A DNA stretch of 64,000 bases from Nocardia sp. CC227C (GCF_030767025.1 NZ_JASITE010000017.1:1-64000); one strand, 5' to 3'; shown: positions 8,901 to 18,147, counted from the stretch's first letter. Notes: a model not told the origin generated them from the letters alone. Numbers and translations: made by a program.

Positions 8901-9902
8901 GTGAAAAAGCTCATCAATCGTCCGGGGGATGTGGTCGAAACGGCGCTCGCCGGAATGGCCGCCGCCCATCCGGAATTGCGCATCGACACCAAGCAACGAC
9001 TGATCGTGCGCGCGGACGCACCGGTACCGGGCAAGGTGGGCCTGGTATCCGGCGGCGGATCCGGGCACGAGCCGCTGCACGGCGGATTCGTCGGGCCCGG
9101 CATGCTCGATGCGGCATGTCCGGGGGAGATCTTCACCTCCCCGGTCCCGGACCAGATCCTCGCCGCCACCGCGGCCGTCGAGGCCGGGGCGGGCGTGCTG
9201 CACATCGTGAAGAACTACACCGGCGACGTCATGAACTTCGAGATGGCCGCCGAACTGGCCGAGGCCGAATCCGGCGGCGAGGTACGGGCGGTGGTGGTGA
9301 ACGACGATGTGGCCGTGCAGGACAGCACGTACACGGCCGGGCGACGCGGCGTCGGGGCCACCGTGGTGCTGGAGAAGATGGCCGGGGCGGCGGCCGCGGC
9401 GGGCCGGCCGCTCGAGGAGGTGCTGCGGGTGGCCGAAACAGTGAACGCCCGCTCGCGCAGCATGGGGATGGCCCTGACCTCGTGCACGGTGCCCACGGCC
9501 GGGCACCCGACCTTCGAACTCGGTGACGACGAGATGGAGATCGGCATCGGTATCCACGGGGAGCCGGGACGGGAGCGGATGCCGCTCGCGCCCGCCCGCG
9601 AGACAGCCGCCGTGCTGGTCGAGCCGCTGCTCGCGGATCTGCCGTTCACCAGCGGCGATTCGGTGCTCTGCTTTGTGAACGGGATGGGCGCGACGCCGCT
9701 CATCGAGCTGTACGTCATGTTCGACGAGGTGGCGCGGATCCTGCGCGGGCAGGGCATCGACATCGCCCGGTCGCTGGTGGGGCCGTACATCACCGCGCTG
9801 GATATGGCCGGCTGCTCGGTGACCCTGACTCGACTCGACGACGATCTGGTTTCGCTGTGGGATGCGCCCGTGCGCACCCCGGCCCTGCGATGGGGGATGT
9901 GA
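8901..9902 (+). CDS. dhaK: Dihydroxyacetone kinase substrate-binding subunit DhaK
   Basis: 333 residues. DhaK binds dihydroxyacetone covalently as a hemiaminal on a histidine while DhaL supplies phosphate. The substrate loop GGGSGHE is at 51-57, and the covalent-binding histidine is at about 219 in GIHGEPG, close to E. coli His218. Starts with GTG at 8901 behind AAGGAG (8888-8893). The stop TGA shares its last base with the ATG of dhaL, so the two are translationally coupled. No dhaM phosphotransfer subunit and no regulator lie nearby. It would feed dihydroxyacetone phosphate into glycolysis, or act on a related ketose. Confidence 0.93.
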   Translation: MKKLINRPGDVVETALAGMAAAHPELRIDTKQRLIVRADAPVPGKVGLVSGGGSGHEPLHGGFVGPGMLDAACPGEIFTSPVPDQILAATAAVEAGAGVLHIVKNYTGDVMNFEMAAELAEAESGGEVRAVVVNDDVAVQDSTYTAGRRGVGATVVLEKMAGAAAAAGRPLEEVLRVAETVNARSRSMGMALTSCTVPTAGHPTFELGDDEMEIGIGIHGEPGRERMPLAPARETAAVLVEPLLADLPFTSGDSVLCFVNGMGATPLIELYVMFDEVARILRGQGIDIARSLVGPYITALDMAGCSVTLTRLDDDLVSLWDAPVRTPALRWGM

Positions 9903-10519
9903 TGGCAAAACTGAACGCGGCCGCCTGGGTGCGGTCCTACGCGGCGCTGATCGATCAGCGCGCCGCCGAACTCACCGCGCTGGACGCGGCCATCGGCGAC
10001 GCCGACCACGGCATCAATATGCAGCGCGGCACGGCCGCGGCGGTGGCGGCCCTGGCGGGCGCGCCCGGGGCGAGCGCCACCGAAGTGTGCAAGCAGACCG
10101 GGACGATCCTGGTGCAGACGGTGGGCGGTGCCAGCGGCCCGCTGTACGGCACCTTCTTCCTACGGGTGGCGGACGGCCTCGAATCCGCCACCGACGTAGC
10201 GACTTTCGCCAAGGCGTTCCGCGCCGGGCTGGAGGCCGTGATGGCGCGCGGCAAGGCCGAACGCGGCGACAAGACCATGGTCGACGCGCTCGCCCCGGCC
10301 GCTGACTGCCTCGACCGGCAGTTGGCCGTGGGTTCCGGCCCGGCTACCGCGCTGGAGGCGGCGGTCGCCGCCGCCGAGGCGGGCCGCAGGGCGACCGCGC
10401 CCATGCGGGCCCGCAAGGGGCGCGCGTCGTATCTGGGCGAACGCAGTATCGGACATATCGATCCCGGCGCGACGAGCGCCATGCTGCTGGTGCGCGCGGC
10501 CCGGCAGGCGCTGCGGTGA
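9902..10519 (+). CDS. dhaL: Dihydroxyacetone kinase nucleotide-binding subunit DhaL
   Basis: 205 residues, an all-helical ADP/ATP-binding subunit. GDADHG at 32-37 provides the Mg-coordinating aspartates. GGASGPLYG and the C-terminal IDPGATSA motif complete the family pattern. Start ATG 9902 overlaps the dhaK stop by one base; the longer open frame from 9857 would run back into dhaK. PTS-type DhaL keeps ADP bound and needs DhaM, while ATP-type enzymes exchange nucleotide. With no dhaM in view the phosphate donor is undecided. Confidence 0.93.
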   Translation: MAKLNAAAWVRSYAALIDQRAAELTALDAAIGDADHGINMQRGTAAAVAALAGAPGASATEVCKQTGTILVQTVGGASGPLYGTFFLRVADGLESATDVATFAKAFRAGLEAVMARGKAERGDKTMVDALAPAADCLDRQLAVGSGPATALEAAVAAAEAGRRATAPMRARKGRASYLGERSIGHIDPGATSAMLLVRAARQALR

Positions 10520-10559
10520 GCCGATCGGTGGGCGTTCCCCCATAGCGTCCGGCGGTTCG

Positions 10560-11333
10560 ATGGCGCAGGATCGAGGGATGATCGAGCTGAAGGACAAGGC
10601 GGCGGCCTTTCTCGCCCTGCATCGCCCCGGCGATCCGGTGATCCTGCCGACCGTATGGGACGCCTGGTCGGCAACCCTGGTGCGGGAAGCGGGATTTCCG
10701 GCGCTCACCGTCGGCAGCCATCCACTCGCGGACGCCATGGGCAAGAGCGACCACGAGGGGATGGCGTTCACCGACGTGATCGCCCGGGTCCGCGAAATCG
10801 CCGGCGCCGTGGATATTCCGGTCTCGGTGGATATCGAATCCGGCTACGGGCTCGACGCCGAGCGCCTGGTGGAGGGGCTGCTGGAGGCGGGAGCGGTGGG
10901 CCTGAACATCGAGGACACCGTGCACAGCGAGGGCGGCCGGCTGCGCGACCCGGCCGAACACGCCGACCGGGTCGGCGCGCTGCGCCAGAGCGCCGATGCC
11001 ACCGGCGTCCACCTGGTGGTCAACGCCCGCACCGACGTCTTCGTGCGACCCGCCGCCGACGCTCCGACCGACCGCTTCGACAGTGCCGTCACCCGGCTGA
11101 AACTCGCCGCCGAGGCCGGCGCCGACGTGCTCTATCCGGTCGGTCGCCACGACCCCGACGTGCTGCGCCGCCTGTGCCGCGAACTCCCGCTGCCGGTCAA
11201 TGCCATCGCCGCGCCGGAGTCCGGGGAGCCTGCGGTCTTCGCCAAGGCGGGAGCGGCGCGGGTGAGCTTCGGACCGTTCCTGCAGCACGCCCTCGCCACC
11301 GAGGCCGGGCGGCTGCTGGACCGGTGGCGCTGA
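10560..11333 (+). CDS. Isocitrate lyase/PEP mutase family enzyme
   Basis: A 257-residue TIM-barrel protein of the isocitrate lyase/phosphoenolpyruvate mutase superfamily, which makes or breaks C-C or P-C bonds in alpha-oxyacids. VDIESGYG (90-97) and NIED (116-119) hold the Mg-binding acidic residues. The KKCGH loop of true isocitrate lyase is absent, so a methylisocitrate-lyase-like or oxaloacetate-hydrolase-like activity is possible; the substrate is unknown. The start may instead be the ATG at 10578 (MIELKDK), where homologues usually begin. Its stop lies five bases from the stop of the convergent HAD gene. Confidence 0.8.
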   Translation: MAQDRGMIELKDKAAAFLALHRPGDPVILPTVWDAWSATLVREAGFPALTVGSHPLADAMGKSDHEGMAFTDVIARVREIAGAVDIPVSVDIESGYGLDAERLVEGLLEAGAVGLNIEDTVHSEGGRLRDPAEHADRVGALRQSADATGVHLVVNARTDVFVRPAADAPTDRFDSAVTRLKLAAEAGADVLYPVGRHDPDVLRRLCRELPLPVNAIAAPESGEPAVFAKAGAARVSFGPFLQHALATEAGRLLDRWR

Positions 11334-11337
11334 ACGC

Positions 11338-12183
11338 TCAGCGGGTTTCGGAGCGGTCGAGCATCCAGTCGATCATTTCCTCACCGGCCAGAATGCCGGT
11401 GCTGCGGGTGACGGTGAGGTTGGGGTGGGTCCACGCGAGCTGCTCCAGCTCACCGTGACGGGGGCGGATGGCCGAGTCGGCGGCGCGCAGCATCTCGGCG
11501 TCGAGCGCGCCGTCCCCGGCTGCGAGCAGGCGAGCACCGGCGTGCAGCTCCCCGGCGGCGGTGAGGCGGCGGCGCACCTCGGCGACGGCCCGGCTCTTGC
11601 AGACCGCCGTGGGCATGCTGTAGATCTTGCGGCCCTGCTGGGAGGCCGACCAGCCGCGCTCCCGGCACCAGGCGTCCCAGTCGGCGAGGAAACCGTCGGG
11701 CACGAGCTTGGGTTTGACCACCAGGTAGCAGAAGAGATGGTCGGCCACCCGGAACTTGGTGGCCCAGGAGTCGTCGATGCGGGCGCGCAGTTCGGCGCTG
11801 ACCTCGGAAAGCGTTGCGCTGGTGGCGCGCACCTCGGCGTCGAGGTCGATGCGCCAGCGCATATCGGGGATGCCGTTGACCAGGATATTGCCCCCGTTGC
11901 TGGTGATGGCGAATCTCCAGGGGGCACCGGGTAGTCGAATCCGGTTGAACTGCTTGATGGTTCGGGTGGTGGTCGGGATCACCGCGGCCGGGGCGGTGAG
12001 CGACGCCATGCGCTGCGCGGCGATGACGGTCATGAACGACAGCGGAGCGCCCTCCAGGTGCTCCACGCAGACCGTGCGCAACTCGGGCGTCTCCCCGAAG
12101 GCATTGCGCGAGTAGATCATCGTGCGATCGAGATCGGTGGCGATGAGGGTCTTGCGGTTCGGCGAGGGTCTTCGGTCCACCAT
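11338..12183 (-). CDS. HAD-superfamily hydrolase of the ter-associated module
   Basis: 281 residues. HAD motif I is D17-L-D19-R-T21 and motif III/IV is GDGALD near residue 235, so a Mg-dependent phosphatase is expected. Starts at ATG 12183, whose A is the last base of the upstream TAA (TAATG), indicating translational coupling to the phosphoribosyltransferase fusion. Published comparative work on Ter systems (Anantharaman, Iyer and Aravind) describes operons joining HAD, PRTase and citrate-lyase-like genes to TerD and predicts a nucleoside-like metabolite. This gene fits the dephosphorylation step of that scheme. Confidence 0.8.
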   Translation of the reverse strand: MVDRRPSPNRKTLIATDLDRTMIYSRNAFGETPELRTVCVEHLEGAPLSFMTVIAAQRMASLTAPAAVIPTTTRTIKQFNRIRLPGAPWRFAITSNGGNILVNGIPDMRWRIDLDAEVRATSATLSEVSAELRARIDDSWATKFRVADHLFCYLVVKPKLVPDGFLADWDAWCRERGWSASQQGRKIYSMPTAVCKSRAVAEVRRRLTAAGELHAGARLLAAGDGALDAEMLRAADSAIRPRHGELEQLAWTHPNLTVTRSTGILAGEEMIDWMLDRSETR

Positions 12184-14873
12184 TACTGCTTCACGTCCTT
12201 GATCAATCCCATGCAGGCGTAGGCCAGCTCGGGTACTACTTCCACGGGTACCCCGCGCGCCCGCGCGAGCATGCGGATATGGGCGTGCTCCGGGGCGTCG
12301 GCCTCGCGCACCAGCACCTTCCACGGCACTCGCCGCAGCAGCACACGGGTGGTCTCGCCGACGCCGGGTTTCACGAAATTCACGCTGGAGATGCCGTATT
12401 CGGCCCGCACCTGCTCGACCGAATCCCAACCCGCCCAGGTGGGGCTGCGGTCGGCGGCGAGGAGAGCGGCGAGACTGTCGGCCACCCGGGGGCGCACCGC
12501 CTCGAACCGTGCGCTCACGGTGTCGAGCAGGTGGCCGGACACATCGTCGGCCGCCAGTTCGCGGTAGAACTTCGCCCCGTGGAATTCGCCGGGGCCGATC
12601 AGGGTGTCGTTGAGCACGGTACGCGAGACCAGACCGGAGACCGTGGAATTCAGGCAGGCCGAGGCGATGAGGAAGTCGTCGCGGGTGCCGTAGGTGCGCA
12701 CACAGCCGCCCGGGTCGGCCAGGACCGCCAACTCGTCGTCGAAGCGCGCGCCGCCCGCGGCGTGGTAGGCGTCCAGGGCCGCGGTGAGTTCGCGGGTGAT
12801 GGCCCCCTTGCCGGTCCATCCGTCCACGAAGACGATCTGCGCCGGATCATGATGCCGGGCGAGGTAATCCAGTGCCACCGCGTCGATACCGCGATCGCGC
12901 ACGATGGACACCGCGTAGTGCGGCACCTCCAGCGCCGGTGCGCGCCGACGCAGCCAGCGGCGCATGAGAACACCCACCGGCGTCCCGGCCCGCGCCAGCG
13001 AGACCAGCACCACCTCGTCTCCACGTTCGGCGACAACGAGTTCGGCCACCGTCGCCACGGCCAGCGCCAGTCGTTCGGCGCTCTCGTCCAGCACCCGGTC
13101 GAACAGCTCCCGATACGCGGCGTCGGGCTGATACTCCATCGGCAGCGACTCCGCGTAATGCGCCACCCCGGCCTGAATCCGCCGCTCCCGCTCCGCCACA
13201 TCGGCTTCCAGATCCGCCCCGGACAAATCCTTGAGCAGCCAGGCCACCTCGTCCGGCGCGTACGACCCGAACTCCGGCCCGCGCAGGGGTTCCGGCAGCG
13301 CGCCGAGCGCGGTGCCGACGCCCGCTGTCGCACCGCTCACGGCGGTAACGCCCGCTGCGTCGGCCATGGTCGCGGCGGTCCCGGCTGCCGCCTTCGACGC
13401 CGTCCGGCAGTCGGTGCGGGCGGCGGCGAGGGCGCGGGGGTCGGCGTCGGGGACGACGGCGAGCACCACATCGGCTCCGGAGGCGGTCAGGACGTCGACG
13501 AGGCCGCCCGGCTCGGTGAGGCGCTCGGTGTCGGCGGGGGTGTCGACGACCACCAGCAGGATCGGGTCGGCCGCGCCCGGCTCGGGCCAGTGGGCGTTGT
13601 AGAGGTAGCGGGGGATGTCGTCGGGTTCCGGTGCGGTGAAACGGAATCCGCGCCGCAGTGGGTAGCCCGGCTCATCCAGCACGTACGCCGGTGACCGCGT
13701 GGTGGTCTGGTACCGGGCGGGCACGCCAGCGTCCGCCAGCGCCGCCGCCAGCCGCAGCGGCAGATACATGAACTCCTCGTGCCCGAGCACGATCACCGGC
13801 CGCACCGCCCCGGCGTGATCCGGTGTGGAACCGTTGGCAGCCTCCACGGCACCCTGGTCGTCCAGCGTCCGCACACCGCCGTGACCGGACGCGGGGTCGG
13901 CCACCAGCGCACCCGCCGCGCGGCTGCCCGGTGTTCTCCTGGTGGCGGCCTGATGGCCGGAACGCTCGTCACTCCACCAGGGCAGTGCGTCCAGTTCCCA
14001 GCGCAGCCGTTCGGCGGTGGTCGCCAGCGCCGCCTCGAAACCGGCCGCGTCGGCGGCGAGCAGGCCGTGCCGCCCGCCTTCGGGCACATCGTGCGGCCAG
14101 GGCAGTTCGATCCGGGCGAACTCGCCACGCCGGGCCGCGACCGGATTGAGCTCCGGATCAGGCAGAGCGGCAACGGATTCGATCAGCCGCTCGGGCAGCA
14201 GCGTCTGCCCGGAGGCCAGGCAGACGGTGTCGATGCGCGCGCCCAGCTCGGCGGCGGCCGCGTCGAAGGCCGCCCGGTCCGCGTCGGTGCGCATATCCAC
14301 CAGCGAGGCCAGCACATAGCGCGGGCGCGGGGTGAATTCGTGCAGTGCGCGGATGGCGTCGATGGCGGTCGCGCCGGTGGAGATCTCGTCGTCGACGAGC
14401 ACCATGGGCAGGTCGTTGCGGAAGATCTCGGCGGGCATGGGTTGCAGCAGGTGCGAGGTGGCGTGCGAATGGCCCTCCTCGAATCCGGTCAGGGTCTCGG
14501 CCGCCGCCACGTCGCGCCGGGTCGAGTGCAGATAGCACTCGGCCCGCATCCGCGCCGCCACGCAGTGGCCCAGACCCGTTGCGGTCTCTGCGAATCCGAG
14601 TACGACCGCCGCCACACCGCGTCCCCCGCCACCGGCCTCCCCCAGCATCTCGAGCACCAGGTCGCCCAGCCGGTTGCCCGCGTCGATCACCCGGTGCGGA
14701 TCGGTGGGCAGATGTTTGCCCAGCACGGTCGAGACCAGCAGGTGCGCCCGCCGTGGATTGCGCCGCAATCCGGGTTCGATCAGCTCGGCGATGCGCCACC
14801 GCGACGGCACGAACGAATCCCCGTGCCGCAGTTCCAATCCCAGTTCCCGTGTCGCCCACGGCGCGAAGCTCAC
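12183..14873 (-). CDS. Fused PRTase-TRSP and StiP/PELOTA-like protein
   Basis: 896 residues combining what are usually two ter-associated proteins. Residues 1-300 are a type I phosphoribosyltransferase domain (PRPP loop VDDEISTGAT, 160-169). About 355-475 is a TRSP domain with its namesake motif TTTRSP (390-395). An Ala-rich linker (about 480-530) leads to a second half that begins GPEFGSY, has another PRPP-like loop (VFVDGWTGKGA, 681-691) and ends in a PELOTA-like segment from about 820, as in StiP-family proteins. Start GTG 14873 overlaps the upstream TGA by four bases. The frame stays open to 15425 but overlaps the HpcH gene. The predicted role is glycosidic-bond formation with PRPP in a nucleoside-like metabolite pathway; no product is proven. 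Confidence 0.8.
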   Translation of the reverse strand: MSFAPWATRELGLELRHGDSFVPSRWRIAELIEPGLRRNPRRAHLLVSTVLGKHLPTDPHRVIDAGNRLGDLVLEMLGEAGGGGRGVAAVVLGFAETATGLGHCVAARMRAECYLHSTRRDVAAAETLTGFEEGHSHATSHLLQPMPAEIFRNDLPMVLVDDEISTGATAIDAIRALHEFTPRPRYVLASLVDMRTDADRAAFDAAAAELGARIDTVCLASGQTLLPERLIESVAALPDPELNPVAARRGEFARIELPWPHDVPEGGRHGLLAADAAGFEAALATTAERLRWELDALPWWSDERSGHQAATRRTPGSRAAGALVADPASGHGGVRTLDDQGAVEAANGSTPDHAGAVRPVIVLGHEEFMYLPLRLAAALADAGVPARYQTTTRSPAYVLDEPGYPLRRGFRFTAPEPDDIPRYLYNAHWPEPGAADPILLVVVDTPADTERLTEPGGLVDVLTASGADVVLAVVPDADPRALAAARTDCRTASKAAAGTAATMADAAGVTAVSGATAGVGTALGALPEPLRGPEFGSYAPDEVAWLLKDLSGADLEADVAERERRIQAGVAHYAESLPMEYQPDAAYRELFDRVLDESAERLALAVATVAELVVAERGDEVVLVSLARAGTPVGVLMRRWLRRRAPALEVPHYAVSIVRDRGIDAVALDYLARHHDPAQIVFVDGWTGKGAITRELTAALDAYHAAGGARFDDELAVLADPGGCVRTYGTRDDFLIASACLNSTVSGLVSRTVLNDTLIGPGEFHGAKFYRELAADDVSGHLLDTVSARFEAVRPRVADSLAALLAADRSPTWAGWDSVEQVRAEYGISSVNFVKPGVGETTRVLLRRVPWKVLVREADAPEHAHIRMLARARGVPVEVVPELAYACMGLIKDVKQ

Positions 14874-16093
14874 GATGCCACCAGTTCCTTCAGCAGGTCC
14901 ACGAACGACACACCCTTGTTGGTGACGCCGAACACCCGGGCCCGCAGCAGGGTTTGCAAGGCCCAGCTGCGATGCGGGCGCATCTCGTTCATCTTGTTGC
15001 GGTACTCCGAGGCGGCGACGCCGCCGACGTCGGCCTCGAGAATGTGCAGCGCGTCGGCGTACTCCTCGTGGGTGACCACCGACAGGGCGTGCACCGCCGC
15101 CACGTGCGAGGGATGGATGACCGTCTTGCCCTGAATCCCGTTGGCGCGGTCCAGGGTTATCTCGCGCAGCAGCCCGTCCAGGTCGCGGCTGACCAGATAC
15201 TGGCGGAAGGGCACCGCATCCGATTCCGCGAACGGCGAGGTGCGCAGCAGCGGCCGGAACATGCGCTCGTGGTCGGCGAAGTACTCCCACACCGGCCCGG
15301 TGATGGTGAATCCGGTGCCGTCCACCCGCCCGAGGTAGTTGACGATATCGGCGATCACGTCGGCCACCACTCGCACGTCGTAGATGGTGAGATCGCGGTC
15401 GCGGCGGATGCCGAAGTTGGAGCACATGTCCGTGGCACCGATGCGCACCGCGAGCACCCGCTCCCGCTGGGGCGCGAGCAGTTCGCGAATGGTCTGCAGT
15501 TCCTCGTCGCGGCTCTGCCGGTGCACCAGCGCCGGCGATTCCAGCACCGGCATGCCGAAGACGTTGCGGCCCAACCGCTCCGAGGCGGTGGTGATGGCGT
15601 CGAGGTATTTCGGTCCGCAGAAGCTGTCGAATTTGGGGAAGACGAACCCGATCAGTGCGCTGGCTCCGCCGCCGAGCATGTCCACGATCTCGCCGATGGT
15701 GTCGGCGTCGCGCACTCGCACGAACAGCAGCGGATGCGGGTCGGTGCCCGCGGCCAGGGCGTCGAGGGTGGCCACCACCTGGCGCTTGCCCAACTCCAGG
15801 TCGTGGTCGGCGACGGCGTCCTCGAGGTCGATGACCATGGAGCAGACGCCGCGTTCGGCACGCCGGGTGATGGTGGCGGTCAGGTCGGCGCGGGTGGCGG
15901 GCACGTAGAGGGTCGCGCCGAGGGCCATGGCGAGCAGTTCGCGATCGGTGGAATCGCCGAACGGTTCGGGCGCGCGATGGAACAACCGTCGGATCTCGGG
16001 ACCGGGTAGTTGCCGGAAGTGGCGCAGCGGCGTGCGCTTGAAGAGCGAGACCGGGACGGCCGCGGCTTCCGGACAGGTGGCACTCGCGGTCAT
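14870..16093 (-). CDS. HpcH/HpaI-type citrate lyase-like aldolase
   Basis: A 407-residue TIM-barrel C-C bond lyase. LYVPATR (62-68) and VIDLEDAV (87-94) carry the conserved Arg and the Mg-binding Glu/Asp of the CitE/HpcH superfamily. It is considerably longer than CitE (about 300), as seen for ter-linked members. It overlaps the next gene by GTGA and lies 29 bases after the coiled-coil gene, so the four-gene operon reads coiled-coil protein, lyase, PRTase fusion, HAD. The substrate is unknown; it may form or cleave the acyl part of the predicted metabolite (inference). Confidence 0.82.
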   Translation of the reverse strand: MTASATCPEAAAVPVSLFKRTPLRHFRQLPGPEIRRLFHRAPEPFGDSTDRELLAMALGATLYVPATRADLTATITRRAERGVCSMVIDLEDAVADHDLELGKRQVVATLDALAAGTDPHPLLFVRVRDADTIGEIVDMLGGGASALIGFVFPKFDSFCGPKYLDAITTASERLGRNVFGMPVLESPALVHRQSRDEELQTIRELLAPQRERVLAVRIGATDMCSNFGIRRDRDLTIYDVRVVADVIADIVNYLGRVDGTGFTITGPVWEYFADHERMFRPLLRTSPFAESDAVPFRQYLVSRDLDGLLREITLDRANGIQGKTVIHPSHVAAVHALSVVTHEEYADALHILEADVGGVAASEYRNKMNEMRPHRSWALQTLLRARVFGVTNKGVSFVDLLKELVAS

Positions 16094-16122
16094 CTGCCCC
16101 CGTACTTTCCCTTCGTGTGTGG

Positions 16123-17322
16123 CTATTTCTCGGCTTTACGCATCCGGTCGACCACCCCGGCGATGAATGCGGCGGCGGCGTCCAGTTCGGACACGTATGC
16201 CCAGTAATCAGGATGCCGACCGGTCAGTCCAGCCGTGGCCCGATCGATCCGATCGGATTGAGCATCGAGTACCGAGCCCCATTCGTCGACCAGGTCTCGC
16301 TGCACGGCCAGCATCTGCGCGTCACGCAGTTTGAATCGGACGGCTTTCATCTTCTGCTGCGGGTCGGCGCGCACCTGCCGCAGCAGGGTCAGCCGGTCGG
16401 TGACGGCGTCGACCCGCGCCTCGGCGGTAGCGAGATGTGCGCGCGCGGATGTGGTCAGTTCAAGGGCGTGCTCCGGGTTGTCGTCCGCCAGCGCTTCCCG
16501 GGCTCTGGTGAGTTCGGCGGCGGCTGCGTCGATAGCTTGCTGGCTGTCTCGCTCATTGTTCGCCAAATCCGCCGAACTCGCAGCGTTGAACTCGCGCAGG
16601 AGTGTCGAGTAGGCCGTGCCGACGCGTTCCAGGCGATGCCGGGCGGCGGCCAGCCGGGTGCTCGCCGAGGACAGCGCGGTGGTAGCCGAATGTTGTTTGC
16701 CGGGAGCGTCTTCCAGCGCTCTGGACAGCGCCTTGGTACGGGCCTCCAGTGCGGTGGCGGCCTCCCGCACCTCCCCCACCGGGGCCCCCGCCACCGCCGC
16801 GTCGAGTGTGACGAGTCCCTCATCCACAGCGGTCGCGCTCCGGCGCACGGAGGGGTATCGCGCGTACGCGGACTCGTTCGCCGCCTGCCGCACCTGCTCG
16901 GCCGCCGTGCGCACCTGCAACACCAGCTGCGGCACCGCCCCCATGACCGCCACCGCATGCTCGATCTGGGCCTGATTGCCGCGGTAGAAATCGTCCACCC
17001 CGCGTGCCGCGTCGGCGAGGCGGCGCACCACCATGTCGATCTCCTGCTGCGGCACCCGGAAACCCTCGCGTTCGGCCCGGTCCAGCCGCTCGGTGAGGGC
17101 GAGATACGCGGTCGCGGCGTCGTAGCACCGCGCCCGCACCGGCTCCCAGCGCGCCTCCAGACCCCGTTCCGGCTGTAGCTGCGTGGACGCGGTGGCCCCC
17201 GCCTCGGCGATGCTCTGCCGGTGATCCATGTCCAGGAACGCGGACGTCAGCAACTGCCGGGCCCGCCCCACCCACTCGTCGTCCCGGGACGACCGGAACC
17301 ATCCGCGTCTACGCCCTGCCAC
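16123..17322 (-). CDS. Coiled-coil protein of the ter operon, function unknown
   Basis: About 399 residues, not recognised. After a basic start (GRRRGWFRSSRDDEWVGRA) it is almost wholly Ala/Glu/Arg-rich helix with heptad-like spacing, so an elongated coiled coil is likely. There is no membrane segment or signal. The frame is open to 17394; I prefer the GTG at 17322 because upstream codons encode only an Arg-rich string unlike the rest. It is the first gene of the minus-strand module and is divergent from terD at 17525, so the two probably respond together. TelA-like or TerF-like identity cannot be claimed. Confidence 0.6.
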   Translation of the reverse strand: MAGRRRGWFRSSRDDEWVGRARQLLTSAFLDMDHRQSIAEAGATASTQLQPERGLEARWEPVRARCYDAATAYLALTERLDRAEREGFRVPQQEIDMVVRRLADAARGVDDFYRGNQAQIEHAVAVMGAVPQLVLQVRTAAEQVRQAANESAYARYPSVRRSATAVDEGLVTLDAAVAGAPVGEVREAATALEARTKALSRALEDAPGKQHSATTALSSASTRLAAARHRLERVGTAYSTLLREFNAASSADLANNERDSQQAIDAAAAELTRAREALADDNPEHALELTTSARAHLATAEARVDAVTDRLTLLRQVRADPQQKMKAVRFKLRDAQMLAVQRDLVDEWGSVLDAQSDRIDRATAGLTGRHPDYWAYVSELDAAAAFIAGVVDRMRKAEK

Positions 17323-17438
17323 GACCCCGATGGTAGGTGGTGACCGATGTGTCCGGCCCGCGCGTTTACGGGCTCGGCGAGCCCCGCGATTCACATCATG
17401 GCCTCAGCTTGTTCGTCACCAAGTCCCCGGAAAACGAT

Positions 17439-17497
17439 TAGTGTCGTAGACGCAGACCCGGCGATTCGGACATTGCCGGGTTGACCACTAACGACAC
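17439..17497. promoter_or_regulatory. Divergent control region with inverted repeats upstream of terD
   Basis: Two inverted repeats: GTGTCGT (17441-17447) with ACGACAC (17491-17497), and inside them ACCCGGC (17456-17462) with GCCGGGT (17475-17481). They lie between the divergent operon start and terD (ATG 17525) and could be an operator or a 5' UTR hairpin. Confidence 0.35.
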
Positions 17498-17524
17498 AAG
17501 ACTTTCCAACGGAAGGATTCCCGC

Positions 17525-18100
17525 ATGGGTGTCAGTTTGTCCAAGGGCGGCAATGTTTCGCTGACGAAGCAGGCGCCGAACCTGACCGCCGTCGCGGTCG
17601 GCCTCGGCTGGGATGTGCGGACCACCACCGGGACCGACTTCGACCTGGACGCCAGCGCCATCGGGCTGAGCACGGAGAAGAAGGCCGTGTCGGACGGCCA
17701 CTTCGTGTTCTTCAACAACCTGAAGTCGCCCGAGGGCACCATCGAGCACGCGGGCGACAACCGCACCGGCGAGGGCGAGGGCGACGACGAGGTCATCAAC
17801 GTCGACCTGGCCAATACGCCGCCCACCGTCGACAGCATCGTCTTCCCGGTCTCCATCTACGAAGCCGAATCGCGCGGGCAGAGTTTCGGCCAGGTCCGCA
17901 ACGCCTACATCCGCGTGGTGGACCGGTCCAACGGCACCGAGCTGGCCCGCTACGACCTCTCCGAGGACGCCTCCACCGAGACCGCCATGGTCTTCGGTGA
18001 GCTGTACCGCAACGGTGCGGAGTGGAAGTTCCGCGCCATCGGCCAGGGCTACGCCTCCGGTCTGTCGGGCATCGCCCGCGATTTCGGTGTGAACGTCTAG
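17525..18100 (+). CDS. terD: TerD family stress protein
   Basis: 191 residues, a canonical single-domain TerD/TerE-type cytoplasmic protein. It opens with the typical GVSLSKGGNVSLTK. Ca2+-binding acidic clusters are DFDLDAS (38-44) and GDNRTGEGEGDDE (77-89). The ribosome site GGAAGG precedes the ATG by 7-8 bases. It is followed by a strong terminator and then terC, so terD is probably a single-gene transcript. TerD and TerC form membrane-proximal complexes in studied systems; here the order is terD, terC, terD-like. Confidence 0.93.
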   Translation: MGVSLSKGGNVSLTKQAPNLTAVAVGLGWDVRTTTGTDFDLDASAIGLSTEKKAVSDGHFVFFNNLKSPEGTIEHAGDNRTGEGEGDDEVINVDLANTPPTVDSIVFPVSIYEAESRGQSFGQVRNAYIRVVDRSNGTELARYDLSEDASTETAMVFGELYRNGAEWKFRAIGQGYASGLSGIARDFGVNV

Positions 18101-18116
18101 CGCTGACGCTCACGGT

Positions 18117-18147
18117 CGAAGGGGCTCGGGAGATCCGAGCCCCTTCG
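18117..18147 (+). terminator. Terminator after terD
   Basis: A perfect 13-bp stem (18117-18129 with 18135-18147) and a 5-base loop, 17 bases after the terD stop. Confidence 0.75.

Noticed and set aside
11328..11343. Shared terminator between the PEP-mutase-like and HAD genes
   Set aside because: CGCTGA-ACGC-TCAGCG is only 6 bp and is made of the two stop regions themselves; too weak to call.
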